Below, piece after piece: positions 34,470-47,842 of a DNA stretch of 64,000 bases; positions within the stretch are counted from its first letter, which is position 1; each line of letters starts with the position of its first letter. This stretch comes from Rhodeus uyekii (lineage: Eukaryota; Chordata; Actinopteri; Cypriniformes; Acheilognathidae): positions 186,001 through 250,000 of the forward strand of contig JAWRVZ010000451.1 of assembly GCA_037043235.1 (NCBI GenBank). Direction: 5' to 3'. The translations under genes were made by a program, and so were the position numbers. Below the pieces are notes generated by a model. The model made no database searches and was not told the DNA's origin. It saw only the letters and a list, made by a program, of their open reading frames with translations.

Positions 34470-36027
34470 AAATATAGCTGCAAGCAGCAATGACGGGGCC
34501 AAGCACAAACAGGGCATTGACGTGGCCGGCAGCATAAGAGCAATTGAAGTAATCAACAACTAAATGCATTTTAATATGATTTTAGGCTAAATGGCTAAAA
34601 AATCATTAATACAGACACTGTAATTTGAATGAAAAGTTTAGCGCTTTGGACCAATAGTTGGCGCTGTGTCCAAATTGTTAGAATTGGGTCCGAGTAATGT
34701 GACAATGAAATCTGCAAAGTTTGGTGTTATTTGGACAAAACATTACTGACTTAAAGCATTAAAGTCATTTTGTCATCACTACCTCAAATTTGTAATTGCG
34801 GTATACGAAAACGGTTTTGTCTATCGACACGAAATCCATAACTTTTTGTCAGCACAGTCTGAAGATGATACGATTCGATTTTGGTGAAAATCGGACAAAT
34901 GGTCTAGGAGGAGTTTGAAAAAGTAGGTTTTTGAATGAAACAACATGGCGGATATGAAATTTAGGCAAACTATGTCAAATTTGGTATCTGTGTTCTCGGT
35001 GTGACCCAAGGAACATATTAAGATCATTTGTTTTAAAATAGCTTAATGTAATCAAAAGTTATTAGCATTTTTGTAAATTTTGTTATAACTTTTGACCACA
35101 AGGTGGCGCTGCCCCGAAACTTTTGGTGTAGGTTCAAATCAAGGTCCCAAAGACACATACTGAGTTTCGTAATGATACGCCAATGCGTTTGTAAAATATA
35201 GCATTTTACGACAAATTTCAAAATGGCCGACGCCCAAAATGGCCGATATAAGAAAATTTGGTATCACACGACTCAGCATGATGCCCTGAATCTAAAGAGA
35301 CCAGTTTTATGATTTTTGACCAAAGTGTTCAGAAGTTATAAGCAAAAAAGTCACTTTTTTATATCTCCTGACCACTAGGGGGCAGTGCGCCAAAACTCTG
35401 CAGGTAGCCTCAGATCATGACTACTATGACACACACCAATTTTGGTCTGAATACGCAAATGCGTTGCGGAGATATAGCCTCAAGTTCATTTTTGCGGCAA
35501 ATTCGTCGAACTCTTTCGCATGTTTATCAAAAACTGTTTGACCAATCAACTTGATTCTCATAACTTTTTGTCTCCATAGTCTGAAGATGATGTGGTTCAA
35601 TTTTTGTGAAAATCAGACAAACGGCCTAGGAGGAGTTCGACAAAGTAGGTTTTTCATAAAATTCAAAATTGCGGAGAAATTTTCATGACGGAAAATGACG
35701 TCATAGGGTGCAATCGAATCGGCTTGAGCCAAGGAATCAGTGGACAAAGGAATTTTGTTTCTAGCCCTTATGGTTCAAGAGTTATTAGCATAAATGTAAG
35801 TGTAACTTTGGACAGTTGGTGGCGCTAGAGGGATTGAGGTAGAGACTCCAAAATTGGTGTGGTCAATGATTGGACTGTCCTCTATGTGTGTGCCAAATTT
35901 CATCATTTTCCTGCATACGGTTCTATGGGCTGCCATTGACTTCTGGGTGGAAGAAGAATAATAATAATAATAATAAGAACGAGAACGATTACAATAGGTG
36001 CCTCCGCACCTTCGGTGCTTGGCCCCT
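34470..36027 (+). repeat. Array unit 8, class A
   Basis: Full left end (AAATATAGCTGC). One module with six AAT-type triplets before it. GTAAATTTTGTTATAAC at about 35070 is a local variant. Confidence 0.92.
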
Positions 36028-37913
36028 AAATATAGCTGCTAGCAGCCATCACGGGGCCAAGCGCAAGGAGGGCATTAAATGTCATGCCGACATGGCTGGC
36101 ATCATCAGACCAACGGCAGTAAGAATCTAAAGACATTTCAATATGACTTAAGTCTAAATGGCTGAAAAATCAACAATACTGTCTTTAGTAATTCGATTTA
36201 ATGGTTTATCACATTCAACCAACAGGCAGCGCTGTAACCAAATTGTAGTGTCAATTCATGTGGTACATTGAGAGTGTGGTGACATTGACACATGCAAAGT
36301 TTGCTTTCAATTGGGTAAACCATTGCTGACAGAGCACTAAAGTCATGTGTTTGTTAAACATAGCATCTTATAAGAAAAATTGAAATGGCAGACGCTCAAA
36401 ATGGCCGATATGGGAAAATTTGGTATCACAGGACTCGGCATGACCCACTGGATCTAAAGACAGCAGTTTCATGATTTTTAGACAAAGCGTTCAGGAGTTA
36501 TAATCAAAAATGTCATTTTTTAAATATCTCCTGACCACTAGGGGGCAGAGCGCCAAAACTCTGCAGGTAGCCTCAGACCATGATTGACATAACACACACC
36601 TAGTTTGGTCAGAAAACGTTAATGCATTGCGGAGATAAAGCCTCAATTTCATTTTTGCGACCATTACGTCGGATTCTTTCGCGAGTTATTCGTAAACGGT
36701 TTGACATATCAACTTTCTTTGGATAACTTTTTGTCATGATGGTCTGGAGATGATGTGGTTTAATTTTGGTGAAAATTGGACAAACAGTCTGGGAGGAGTT
36801 CGAAAAAGTAGGTTTTTAAAGAAAAACAACATGGTGGACAAGAAGTTTGGCCGACTATGACAAATTTGGTATCTGTGTTCTCGGTTTGACCCAAGGAACG
36901 TATAAAGATAATTTGTTTTACCATAGGTTAACGCACTCAAAAGTTATTAGCATATTTGTAAATTTGGTTATAATTTTTGACCACAAGGGGGTGCTGCCTC
37001 GAAACTTTTTGAGTCGTATCAAGGTTAGGTGCCGAAGACACATATTGAGTTACGTAACGATACGCCAATATCTTTGTTAAATATAGCAATTTATGACAAT
37101 ATTCAAAATGGCCGACGCTCAAAATGGCCGATATGGGAAAATTTGGTATCGCACGACTCGTTATGATGCACTGAATCTAAAGAGACCAGTTTAATTATTT
37201 TTGGCCAAAGCGTTCAGAAGTTATAAGCAAATATTTAACTTTTTCATATCTCCTGACCACTAGGGGGTACAGCGCCAAAACTCTGCAGGTAGCCTCAGAC
37301 CCTGATTGACATAACCTACACCTAGTTTGGTCAGAAACCGCTAATGCGTTGCGGAGATAAAGCCTCAATTTCATTTTTGCGACCATTACGTCGGATTCTT
37401 TCGCGAGTTATTCGTAAACGGTTTGACATATCAACTTTCTTTGGATAACTTTTTGTCCACATTGTCTGGAGATGATGTGGTTCAATTTTCGTTGAAATCG
37501 GAAAAACGGCCTAGGAGGAGTTCGAAAAAGTAGGTTTTTCATAAAATTCAAAATGGCGGGAAAAATTTCATGACGGAAAATGACGTCATAGGGTGCAATC
37601 GAATCGTCTTGAGCCAAGGAATCAGTGGACATAAGAATTTTGTTTCTAGGTCATACGGTTCAAAAGTTATTAGCATAAACGTGAGAGCAACTTTGGACAG
37701 TTGGTGGCGCTAGAGAGATTGAGTTAGAGGCTTCAATTTTGCTATGGCCAATGTTTGGACTGTCCGTAATGAGTGTGCCAACTTTCATCATTTTCCCGCA
37801 TACGGTTCTATGGGCTGCCATAGACTTTCATGGCGGAAGAAGAAGATGAAGAATAATAATAAGAACCGGAACAGAAACAATAGGTGCCTTCGCACCTTCG
37901 GTGCTTGGCCCCT
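36028..37913 (+). repeat. Array unit 9, class B
   Basis: Together with unit 10 it forms a 2.9-kb block repeated almost base for base at 57406-60345; one difference is GGAGTTATAATC (36494) versus GGAGATATAATC (57872). Confidence 0.92.
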
Positions 37914-38985
37914 AAATAGCTGCTAGCAGCCATCACGGGGCCAAGCGCAAGGAGGGCATTAAATGTTATGCCGACATGGCTGGCATCATCAGACCAACAG
38001 CAGTAAGAATCTAAAGACATTTCAATATGACTTAAGTCTAAATGGCTGAAAAATCAACAATACGGTCTTTAGTATTTTGATTTAATGGTTTATCACATTC
38101 AACCAACAGGCAGCGCTGTAACCAAATTGTAGTGTCAATTCATGTGGTACATTGGGTAAATTGGGTAAACCATTGCTGACAGAGCACTAAAGTCATGTGT
38201 TTGTTAAACATAGCATCTTATAAGAAAAATCGAAATGGCAGACGCTCAAAATGGCCGATATGGGAATATTTGGTATCACAGGACTCGGCATGACCCACTG
38301 GATCTAAAGAGACCAGTTTCATGATTTTTGGACAAAGCGTTCAGGAGTTATAATCAAAAATGACAGTTTTTTATAACTCCTGACCACTAGGGGGAAGAGC
38401 GCCAAAACTCTGCAGGTAGCCTCAGACCATAATTGACATAACACACACCTAGTTTGGTCAGAAAAGGCAAATGCATTACGGAGATAAAGCCTCAATTTCA
38501 TTTTAGCGACTATTACCTCAGATTCTTTTGTGAGTTATTCGTAAATGGTTTCACGAATCAACTTCCTTTATATACCGTTTTGTCCACATTGTCTGGAGAT
38601 GACGTGGTTCAATTTTCGTGAAAATCGGACGAACGGCCTAGGAGGAGTTCGAAAAAGTAGGTTTTTCATAAAATTCAAAATGGCGGGAAAATTTTCATGA
38701 CGGAAAATGACGTCATAGGGTGCAATCGAATCGTCTTGAGCCAAGGAATCAGTGGACAAAAGAATTTTGTTTCTAGGACATACGGTTCAAAAGTTATTTA
38801 CGTAAACGTGAGTGCAACTTTGGACGGTTGGTGGCGCTAGAGAGATTGAGTTAGAGACTTCAATTTTGCTATGGTCAATGATTGGACTCTCCTTTATGAG
38901 TGTGCCAACTTTTTTTCATTTTCCCGCTTACGGTTCTATGGGCTGTCATAGACTTCAATGGCAGAAGAAGAATAATAATAATAAT
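37914..38985 (+). repeat. Array unit 10, short class B (1.07 kb)
   Basis: Left end AAATAGCTGC (lost AT). A small deletion/duplication gives GGGTAAATTGGGTAAACC near 38155. One 720-bp half only. Confidence 0.92.
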
Positions 38986-40940
38986 AAATATAGCTGCAAG
39001 CAGCCATGACGGGGCCAAGCACAAAGAAGGCATTAAATGTCATGCCGACATGACTGGCAGCATCAGACCAACGGCAGGAAGCATCTAAAGACATTTCAAT
39101 ATGACTTCAGTCTAAATGGCTGAAAAATCATCAATACGGTCTTTAGTAATTCGATTTAACGGTTTATCACGTTTGACCAACAGGCAGCGCTGTAACCAAA
39201 CTGATATGTCAAATCACGTGGTTTATCCAGAGTGAGGTGACAATGACACATGCAAAGTTTGGTGTCAATAGGATAAAGCATTGCTGACATCCAGCTTTAA
39301 AGTCATGTGTTTGTTAAGCATAGCATTTCATGACAAAATTCTAAATAGCTGACGCTGAAAATGGCCGATATGGGAAAATTTGGTATCGCAGGACTCGGCA
39401 TGATGCACTGAATCTAAAGAGAGCAGTTTCATGATTTTTGGACAAAGCATTCAGGAGTTATAATCAAAAATGTCAGTTTTTCATATATCCTGACCACTAG
39501 GGGGCAGAGCGCCAAAACTCTGCAGGTAGCCTCAGATCATGATTGACATGACACACAGAAAGTTTGGTCAGAATACGCTAATGCATTTCAGAGATATAGT
39601 CTCGCTTTATTTGGTGGCAATTTGGTCAAATTCGTTCGCAATTTTATCGAAACCTGTTTGACGAATCAACTTTATTTTAATAACTTTTTGTCAGCATGGT
39701 CTGAAGATGTTATGATTCAATTTTGGTGAAAATTGGACAAACGGTGTGGGAGGAGTTCGAAAAAGTAGGTTTTTAAAGAAAAACAACATGGCGGACAGGA
39801 AGTTTGGCCGACTATGACAAATTAGGTATCTGTGTTCTCGGTTTGACCCAAGGAACGTATAAAGACAACTTATTTTACCATAGGTTAACGTGTTCAAAAG
39901 TTATTAGCATTTTTGTAAATTTGTTTATAACTTTTGACCACAAGGTGGCGCTGCCTCGAAATTTTTTGTGTTGTATCAGGCCCAGATGCCGAAGACACAT
40001 ATCGAGTTTCGTAACGATACGCCAATGTGTTTGTTAAATATAGCAATTTATGACAAAATTCAAAATGGCCGACCCTCAAAATGGCCGATATGGGAAAATT
40101 TTGTATCGCACGACTTGGCATGATGCCCTGAATCTAACGAGACCAGTTTTATGACTTTTGGTCGAACCGTTCAGAAGTTATAAGCAAATATTTCACTTTT
40201 TCATATCTCCAGACCACTAGGGGGCAGAGCGCCAAATCTTTGCAGGTAGCCTCAGACCATCATTGCCATAACACACACCAAGTTTGGTCAGAATACGCTA
40301 ATGCGTTGCGGAGATAACGCCTCGCTTTCATTTCTGCGGCCATTTTGTTGAATTCTTTCGCAAGTTATTCGTAAACGGTTTGACAAATCAACTTTCTTTT
40401 AATAACTTTTTGTACGCATAGTCTGGAGATGATGTGGTTCAATTTTCGTGAAAATCGGACCAACGGCCTAGGAGGAGTTCGAAAAAGTAGGTTTTTCGTA
40501 AAATTCAAAATGGCGGGAAAATTTTCATGACGGAAAATGACGTCATAGGGTGCAATCGAATCGTCTTGAGCCAAGGAATTAGTGGACGAAAGAATTTTGT
40601 TTCTAGGACATACGGTTCAAGAGTTATTTACGTAAACGTGAGTGCAACTTTGGACAGTTGGTGGCGCTAGAGACATTGAGTTAGACACTTCAAATTTGCT
40701 ATGGTCAATGATTGGCTTGTCCTTTATCAGTATGCCAAATTTTATCATTTTCCCGCAAACGGTTCTATGGGCTGCCATAGACTTCCATGGCGGAAGAAGA
40801 AGAAGATGAATAATAATAATAAAGAACCGGAACAATTACAATAGGTGCCTCCGCACCTTCGGTGCTTGGCCCCTAATAATAATAATAAGAACCGGAACAA
40901 AAACAATAGGTGCCTCCGCACCTTCGGTGCTTGGCCCCTA
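38986..40940 (+). repeat. Array unit 11, class C with two modules
   Basis: The unit that is absent from the later copy of this block (junction at about 60345-60430). Its second core reads AGACCACTAGGGGGCAGAG (about 40208). Confidence 0.92.
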
Positions 40941-42756
40941 ACAAGCAGCCATGACGGGGCCAAGCACAAGGAGGGCATTAAATGTCATGCCGACATGGCT
41001 GGCAGCATCAGACCAACGGCAGAAAGCATCTAAAGACATTTCAATATGACTTCAGTCTAAATGGCTGAAAAATCATCAATAAGGTCTTTAGTAATTCGAT
41101 TTAACGGTTTATCACATTCGACCAACAGGCAGCGCTGTAACCAAATTGATGTGTCAAATCATGTGGCATATCCAGAGTGAGGTGACAATGACACATGCAA
41201 AGTTTTGTGTCAATAGGCTAAAGCATTGATGAAACACAGCTTTAAAGTCATGTGTTTAAGCATAGCTTTTCATGACAAAATTCTAAATAGCCGACGCTGA
41301 AAAAGGCCGATATGGGAAAATTTGGTATCGCAGGACTCAGGATTATGCACTGAATCTAAAGACAGTAGTTTCATGATTTTTGGACAAAGCAATTCAGGAG
41401 TTATAATCAAAAAATGTCAGTTTTTCATATCTCCTGACCACTAGGGGGCAGAGCGCCAAAACTCTGCAGGTAGCCTCAGATCATGATTGACATCACACAC
41501 AGAAAGTTTGGTCAGAATACGCTAATGCGTTGCAGAGATATAGCCTCGCTTTATTTGGTGGCCATTTGGTCAAATTCGTTCGCATTTTTATCGAAACCTG
41601 TTTGACGAATCAACTTTATTTTAATAACTTTTTGTCAGCATGGTCTGAAGATGTTATGATTCAATTTTGGTGAAAATTGGACAAACGGTGTGGGAGGAGT
41701 TCGAAAAAGTAGGTTTTTAAAGAAAAACAACATGGCGGACAGGAAGTTTGGCCGACTATGACAAATTTCGTATCTATGTTCTCGGTTTGACCCAAGGAAC
41801 GTATAAAGACAACTTATTTTACCATAGGTTAACGTATTCAAAAGTTATTAGCATATTTGTAAATTTGGTTATAACTTTTGACCACAAGGTGGCGCTGCCT
41901 CAAAACTTTTTGTACCGTATCAAGCCTAGGTGCCGAAGACACAAATTGAGTTTCATAACGATACGTCAATGTGTTTGTTAAATACAGCAATTTATGACAA
42001 TATTCAAAATGGCCGACGCTCAAAATGGCCGATATGGGAAAATTTGGTATCGGACGACTCGGCATGATGCACTGAATCTAAAGAGACCAGTTTTATGATT
42101 TTTGGCCAAAGCGTTCAGAAGTTATAAGCAAATATTTCACTTGTTCATATCTCCTGACCACTAGGGGGCACAGCACCAAAACTGTGCAGGTAGCCTCAGA
42201 TCTTGATTGACGTAACACACACCAAGTTTGGTCAGAATACGCTAATGCGTTGCGGAGATATAGCCTCGCTTTCATTTCTGCGGCCATTTTGTCTTATTCT
42301 TTCGCAAGTTATTCGTAAACGGTTTGACAAATCAAATTTCTTTTAATAACTTTATGTCCGCATGGTCTGGAGATGATGTGGTTCAATTTTCGTGAAAATC
42401 GGACAAACGGCCTAGGAGGAGTTTGAAAAAGTTGGTTTTTCATAAAATTCAAAATGGCGGGAAAATTTCCATGACGGAAAGTGACGTCATAGGGTGCAAT
42501 CGAATCGTCTTGAGCCAAGGAATTAGTGGACGAAAGAATTTTGTTTCTAGGACATACGGTTCAAGAGTTATTTACGTAAACGTGAGTGCAACTTTGGACA
42601 GTTGGTGGCGCTAGAGACATTGAGTTAGAGACTTCAAATTAGCTATGGTCAATGATTGGCTTGTCCTCTTTCAGTGTGCCAAATTTCATCATTTTCCCGC
42701 AAACGGTTCTATGGGCTGCCATAGACTTCCATGGCGGAAGAAGTAAGAATAATAAT
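40941..42756 (+). repeat. Array unit 12, class C
   Basis: Left end ACAAGCAGCCATGACGG. Near-identical to unit 24 (60430-62246). No module at its end. Confidence 0.92.
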
Positions 42757-44778
42757 AAATATAGCTGCTAGCAGCCATCACGGGGCCAAGCGCAAGGAGG
42801 GCATTAAATGTCATGCCGACATGGCTGGCATCATCAGACCAACGGCAGTAAGAATCTAAAGACATTTCAATATGACTTAAGTCTAAATGGCTGAAAAATC
42901 AACAATACGGTCTTTAGTAATTCGATTTAATGGTTTATCACATTCAACCAACAGGCAGCGCTGTAACCAAATTGTAGTGTCAATTCATGTGGTATATTGA
43001 GAGTGTGGTGACATTGACACATGCAAAGTGTGCTTTCAATTGGGTAAACCATTGCTGACAGAGCACTAAAGTCATGTGTTTGTTAAACATAGTATCTTAT
43101 AAGAAAAATTGAAATGGCAGACGCTCAAAATGGCCGATATTGGAATATTTGGTATTACAGGACTCGGCATGACCCACTGGATCTAAAGACAGCAGTTTCA
43201 TGATTTTTAGACAAAGCGTTCAGGAGTTAAAATCAAAAATGTCAGTTTTTTAATAGCTCCTGACCACTAGGGGGCAGAGCTCCAAAACTCTGCAGGTAGC
43301 CTCAGACCATGATTGACATAACACACACCTATTTTGGTCAGAATACGCTAATGAGTTACGGAGATATAGCCTCACTTTCAATTCTATGGCCATTGTGTTG
43401 AATTCTTTCGCGAGTTATTCATAAACGGTTTGGCGAATCAACTTTCTTTATATAACTTTTTGTCATGATGGTCTGGAGATGATGTGGTTTAATTTTGGTT
43501 AAAATTGGACAAACGGTCTGGGAGGAGTTCGAAAAAGTAGGTTTATAAAGAAAAACAACATGGTGGACAAGAAGTTTGGCCGACTATGACAAATTTGGTA
43601 TCTGTGTTCTCGGTTTGACCCAAGGAACGTATAAAGATAATTTGTTTTACCATAGGTTAACGCACTCAAAAGTTATTAGCATATTTTTATATTTGGTTAT
43701 AACTTTTGACCACAAGGTGGTGCTGCCTCGAAACTTTTTGAGTCGTATTAAGGTTAGGTGCCGAAGACACATATTGAGTTTCGTAACGATACGCCAATAT
43801 CTTTGTTAAATATAGCAATTTATGACAATATTCAAAATGGCCGACGCTCAAAATGGCCGATATGGGAAAATTTGGTATCGCACGACTCGGCATGATGCAC
43901 TGAATCTAAAGAGACCAGTTTTATTATTTTTGGCCAAAGCGTTCAGAAGTTATAAGCAAAAAATTAACTTTTTCATATCTCCTGACCACTAGGGGGCACA
44001 GCGCCAAAACTCTGCAGGTAGCCTCAGACCATGATTGACATAACACACACCTAGTTTGGTCAGAAAACACTAATGCGTTGTGGAGATAAAGCCTCAATTT
44101 CATTTTTGCGACCATTACGTCAGATTCTTTCGCGAGTTATTCGTAAACGGTTTGACATATCAACTTTCTTTGGATAACTTTTTGTCCACATTGTCTGGAG
44201 ATGATGTGGTTCAATTTTCGTTGAAATCGGAAAAACGGCCTAGGAGGAGTTCGAAAAAGTAGGTTTTTCATAAAATTCAAAATGGCGGGAAAAATTTCAT
44301 GACGGAAAATGACGTCATAGGGTGCAATCGAATCGTCTTGAGCCAAGGAATCAGTGGACAAAAGAATTTTGTTTCTAGGACATACGGTTCAAAAGTTATT
44401 AGCATAAACGTTAGTTCAACTTTGGACAGTTGGTGGCGCTAGAGATATTGAGTTAGAGACTTCAATTTTGCTATGGTCAATGATTGGACTGTCCTTAATG
44501 AGTGTGCCAACTTTTTTTCATTTTCCCGTTTATGGTTCTATGGGCTGCCATAGACTTCAATGGCAGAAGACGCAGAATAATAATAATAATAGGAACCGGA
44601 ACAAAAACAATAGGTGCCTCTGCACCTTTGGTGCTTGGCCCCTAATAATAATAAGAACCGGAACAGAAACAATACGTGCCTTCGCACCTTCGGTGCTTGG
44701 CCCCTAATAAGAACCGGAACAAAAAAACAATAGGTGCCTCCGCACCTTCGGTGCTTGGCCCCTAATAATAATAATAAA
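42757..44778 (+). repeat. Array unit 13, class B, longest unit (2.02 kb)
   Basis: Ends in three hairpin modules (about 44590-44765), one of which has CTCTGCACCTTTGG and one TACGTGCCTTCGC, both changes within the hairpin stems or loops. Confidence 0.9.
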
Positions 44779-45874
44779 AAATATAGCTGCTAGCAGCCAT
44801 CACGGGGCCAAGCGCAAGGAGGGCATTAAATGTCATGCCGACATGGCTGGCATCATCAGACCAATGGCAGTAAGAATCTAAAGACATTTCAATATGACTT
44901 AAGTCTAAATGGCTGAAAAATCAACAATACGGTCTTTAGTAATTCGATTTAATGGTTTATCACATTCAACCAACAGGCAGCGCTGTAACCAAATTGTAGT
45001 GTCAATTCATGTGGTACATTGAGAGTGTGGTGACATTGACACATGCAAAGTTTGCTTTCAATTGGGTAAACCATTGCTGACAGAGCACTAAAGTCATGTG
45101 TTTGTTAAACATAGAATCTTATAAGAAAAATCGAAATGGCAGACGCTCAAAATGGCCGATATGGGAAAATTTGGTATCACAGGACTCGGCATGACCCATT
45201 GGATCTAAAGAGACCAGTTTCATGATTTTTGGCCAAAGGGTTCAGGAGTTATAATCAAAAAAGTCAGTTTTTTAATATCTCCTGACCACTAGGGGGCACA
45301 GCGCCAAAACTCTGCAGGTAGCCTCAGACCATGATTGACATTACACACACCTAGTTTGGTCAGAAAAGGCTAATGCATTGCGGAGATAAAGCCACAATTT
45401 CATTTTGGCGACTTTTACCTCGGATTCTTTCGCGAGTTATTCGTAAACGGTTTGGCGCGTCAACTTTCTTTATATATCGTTTTGTCCACATTGTCTGGAG
45501 ATGATGTGGTTCAATTTTCATGAACATCGGACGAACGGCCTAGGAGGAGTTCGAAAAAGTAGGTTTTTCAAAAAATTCAAAATGGCGGGAAAATTTTCAT
45601 GACGGAAAATGACGTCATATGGTGCAATCGAATCGTCTTGAGCCAAGGAATCAGTGGACGAAAGAATTTTGTTTCTAGGACATACGGTTCAAAAGTTATT
45701 TACGTAAACGTGAGTGCAACTTTGGACAGTTGGTGGCGCTATAGAGATTGAGTTAGAGACTTTAATTTTGCTATGGTCAAAGATTGGACTGTCCTTTATG
45801 AGTGTGCCAACTTTTTTTCATTTTCCCGCTTACGGTTCTATGGGCTGTCATAGACTTCAATGGCAGAAGAAAAA

Positions 45875-45907
<33 letters not shown>

Positions 45908-46017
45908 GAACCGGAACAAAAACAATAGGTGCCTCCGCACCTTCGGTGCTTGGCCCCTAATAATAAGAACCGGAACAGAAACAATAGGTGCCTTCGCACC
46001 TTCGGTGCTTGGCCCCT
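44779..46017 (+). repeat. Array unit 14, short class B with two modules
   Basis: Left end AAAATATAGCTGC. One 720-bp half. (AAT)n of about ten triplets near 45877-45905. Confidence 0.92.
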
Positions 46018-47842
46018 AAATATAGCTGCTAGCAGCCATCACGGGGCCAAGCGCAAGGAGGGCATGAAATGTCATGCCGACATGGCTGGCATCATCAGAC
46101 CAATGGCAGTAAGAATCTAAAGACATTTCAATATGACTTAAGTCTAAATGGCTGAAAAATCAACAATACGGTCTTTAGTAATTCGATTTAATGGTTTATC
46201 ACATTCAACCAACAGGCAGCGCTGTAACCAAATTGTAGTGTCAATTCATGTGGTACATTGAGAGTGTGGTGACATTGACACATGCAAAGTTTGCTTTCAA
46301 TTGGGTAAACCATTGCTGACAGACCACTAAAGTCATGTGTTTGTTAAACATAGAATCTTATAAGAAAAATCGAAATGGCAGACGCTCAAAATGGCCGATA
46401 TGGGAAAATTTGGTATCAAAGGACTCGGCATGACCCACTGGATCTAAAGAGACCAGTTTCATGATTTTTGGCCAAAGGGTTCAGGAGTTATAATCAAAAA
46501 AGTCAGTTTTTTAATATCTCCTGACCACTAGGGGGCAGAGCGCCAAAACTCTGCAGGTAGCCTCAGACCATGATTGACATAACACACACCTAGTTTGGTC
46601 AGAAAACGCTAATGCGTTGCGGAGATAAAGCCTCAATTTCAATTTTGCGACCATTACGTCGGATTCTTTCGCGAGTTATTTGTAAACGGTTTGACATATC
46701 AACTTTCTTTGGATAACTTTTTGTCATGATGGTCTGGAGATGATGTGGTTCAATTTTGGTGAAAATTGGACAAACGGTCTGGGACGAGTTCGAAAAAGTA
46801 GGTTTTTAAAGAAAAATAACATGGCAAATCGGAGGTTTGGCCGAATATGACATATTTGGTATCTATGGTCTCGGCTTGACCCAATGAACACATTAAGACC
46901 ATTTGTTTTACAATAGGTTAACGTCATCAAAAGTTATTAGCATATTTGTAAATTTGGTTATAACTTTTGACCACAAGGTGGCGCTGCCCCGAAACTTTTT
47001 GTGCCGTATCAAGGTTAGGTGCCGAAGACACATATTGAGTTTCGTAACGATACGCCAATCCATTTGTTAAATATAGCAATTTATGACAATATTCAAAATG
47101 GCCGACGCTCTAAATGGCCGATATGGGAAAATTTGGTATCGCACGACTCGGCATGATGCACTGAATCTAACGAGACCAGTTTTATGATTTTTGGACAAAG
47201 CGTTCAGGAGTTGTAAGGAAAAATGTCACTTTTTCATATCTCCTGACCACTAGGGGGCACAGCGCCAAAACTCTGCAGGTAGCCTCAGACCATGATTGAC
47301 ATAACACACACCGAGTTTGGTCAGAAAACGCTAATGCGTTGTGGAGATAGAGCCTCAAGTTCATTTTTGCGATCATTACGTCGGATTCTTTCGTGAGTTA
47401 TTCATAAACGGTTTGACATTTCAACTTTCTTTGGATAACTTTTTGTCACCATGGTCTGGAGATGATGTGGTTCAATTTTCGTGAAAATCGGACAAACGGC
47501 CTAGGAGGAGTTCGAAAAAGTAGGTTTTTCATAAAATTCAAAATGGCGGGAAAATATTCATGACGGAAAATGACGTCATATGGTGCAATCGAATCGTCTT
47601 GAGCCAAGGAATCAGTTGACAAAAGAATTTTGTTTCTAGGACATACGGTTCAAAAGTTATTAACGTAAACGTGAGTGCAACTTTGGACAGTTGGTGGCGC
47701 TATAGAGATTGAGTTAGAGACTTCAATTTTGCTATGGTCAATGATTGGACTGTCCTTAATGAGTGTGCCAACTTTTTTTCATTTTCCCGTTTACGGTTCT
47801 ATGAGCTGCCATAGACTCCCATGGCACAAGAAAAAGAATAAT
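46018..47842 (+). repeat. Array unit 15, class B variant
   Basis: First half class B-like; the middle (46820-46900) has ACATGGCAAATCGGAGGTTTG, diverged from all other units. No module at the end. Confidence 0.9.
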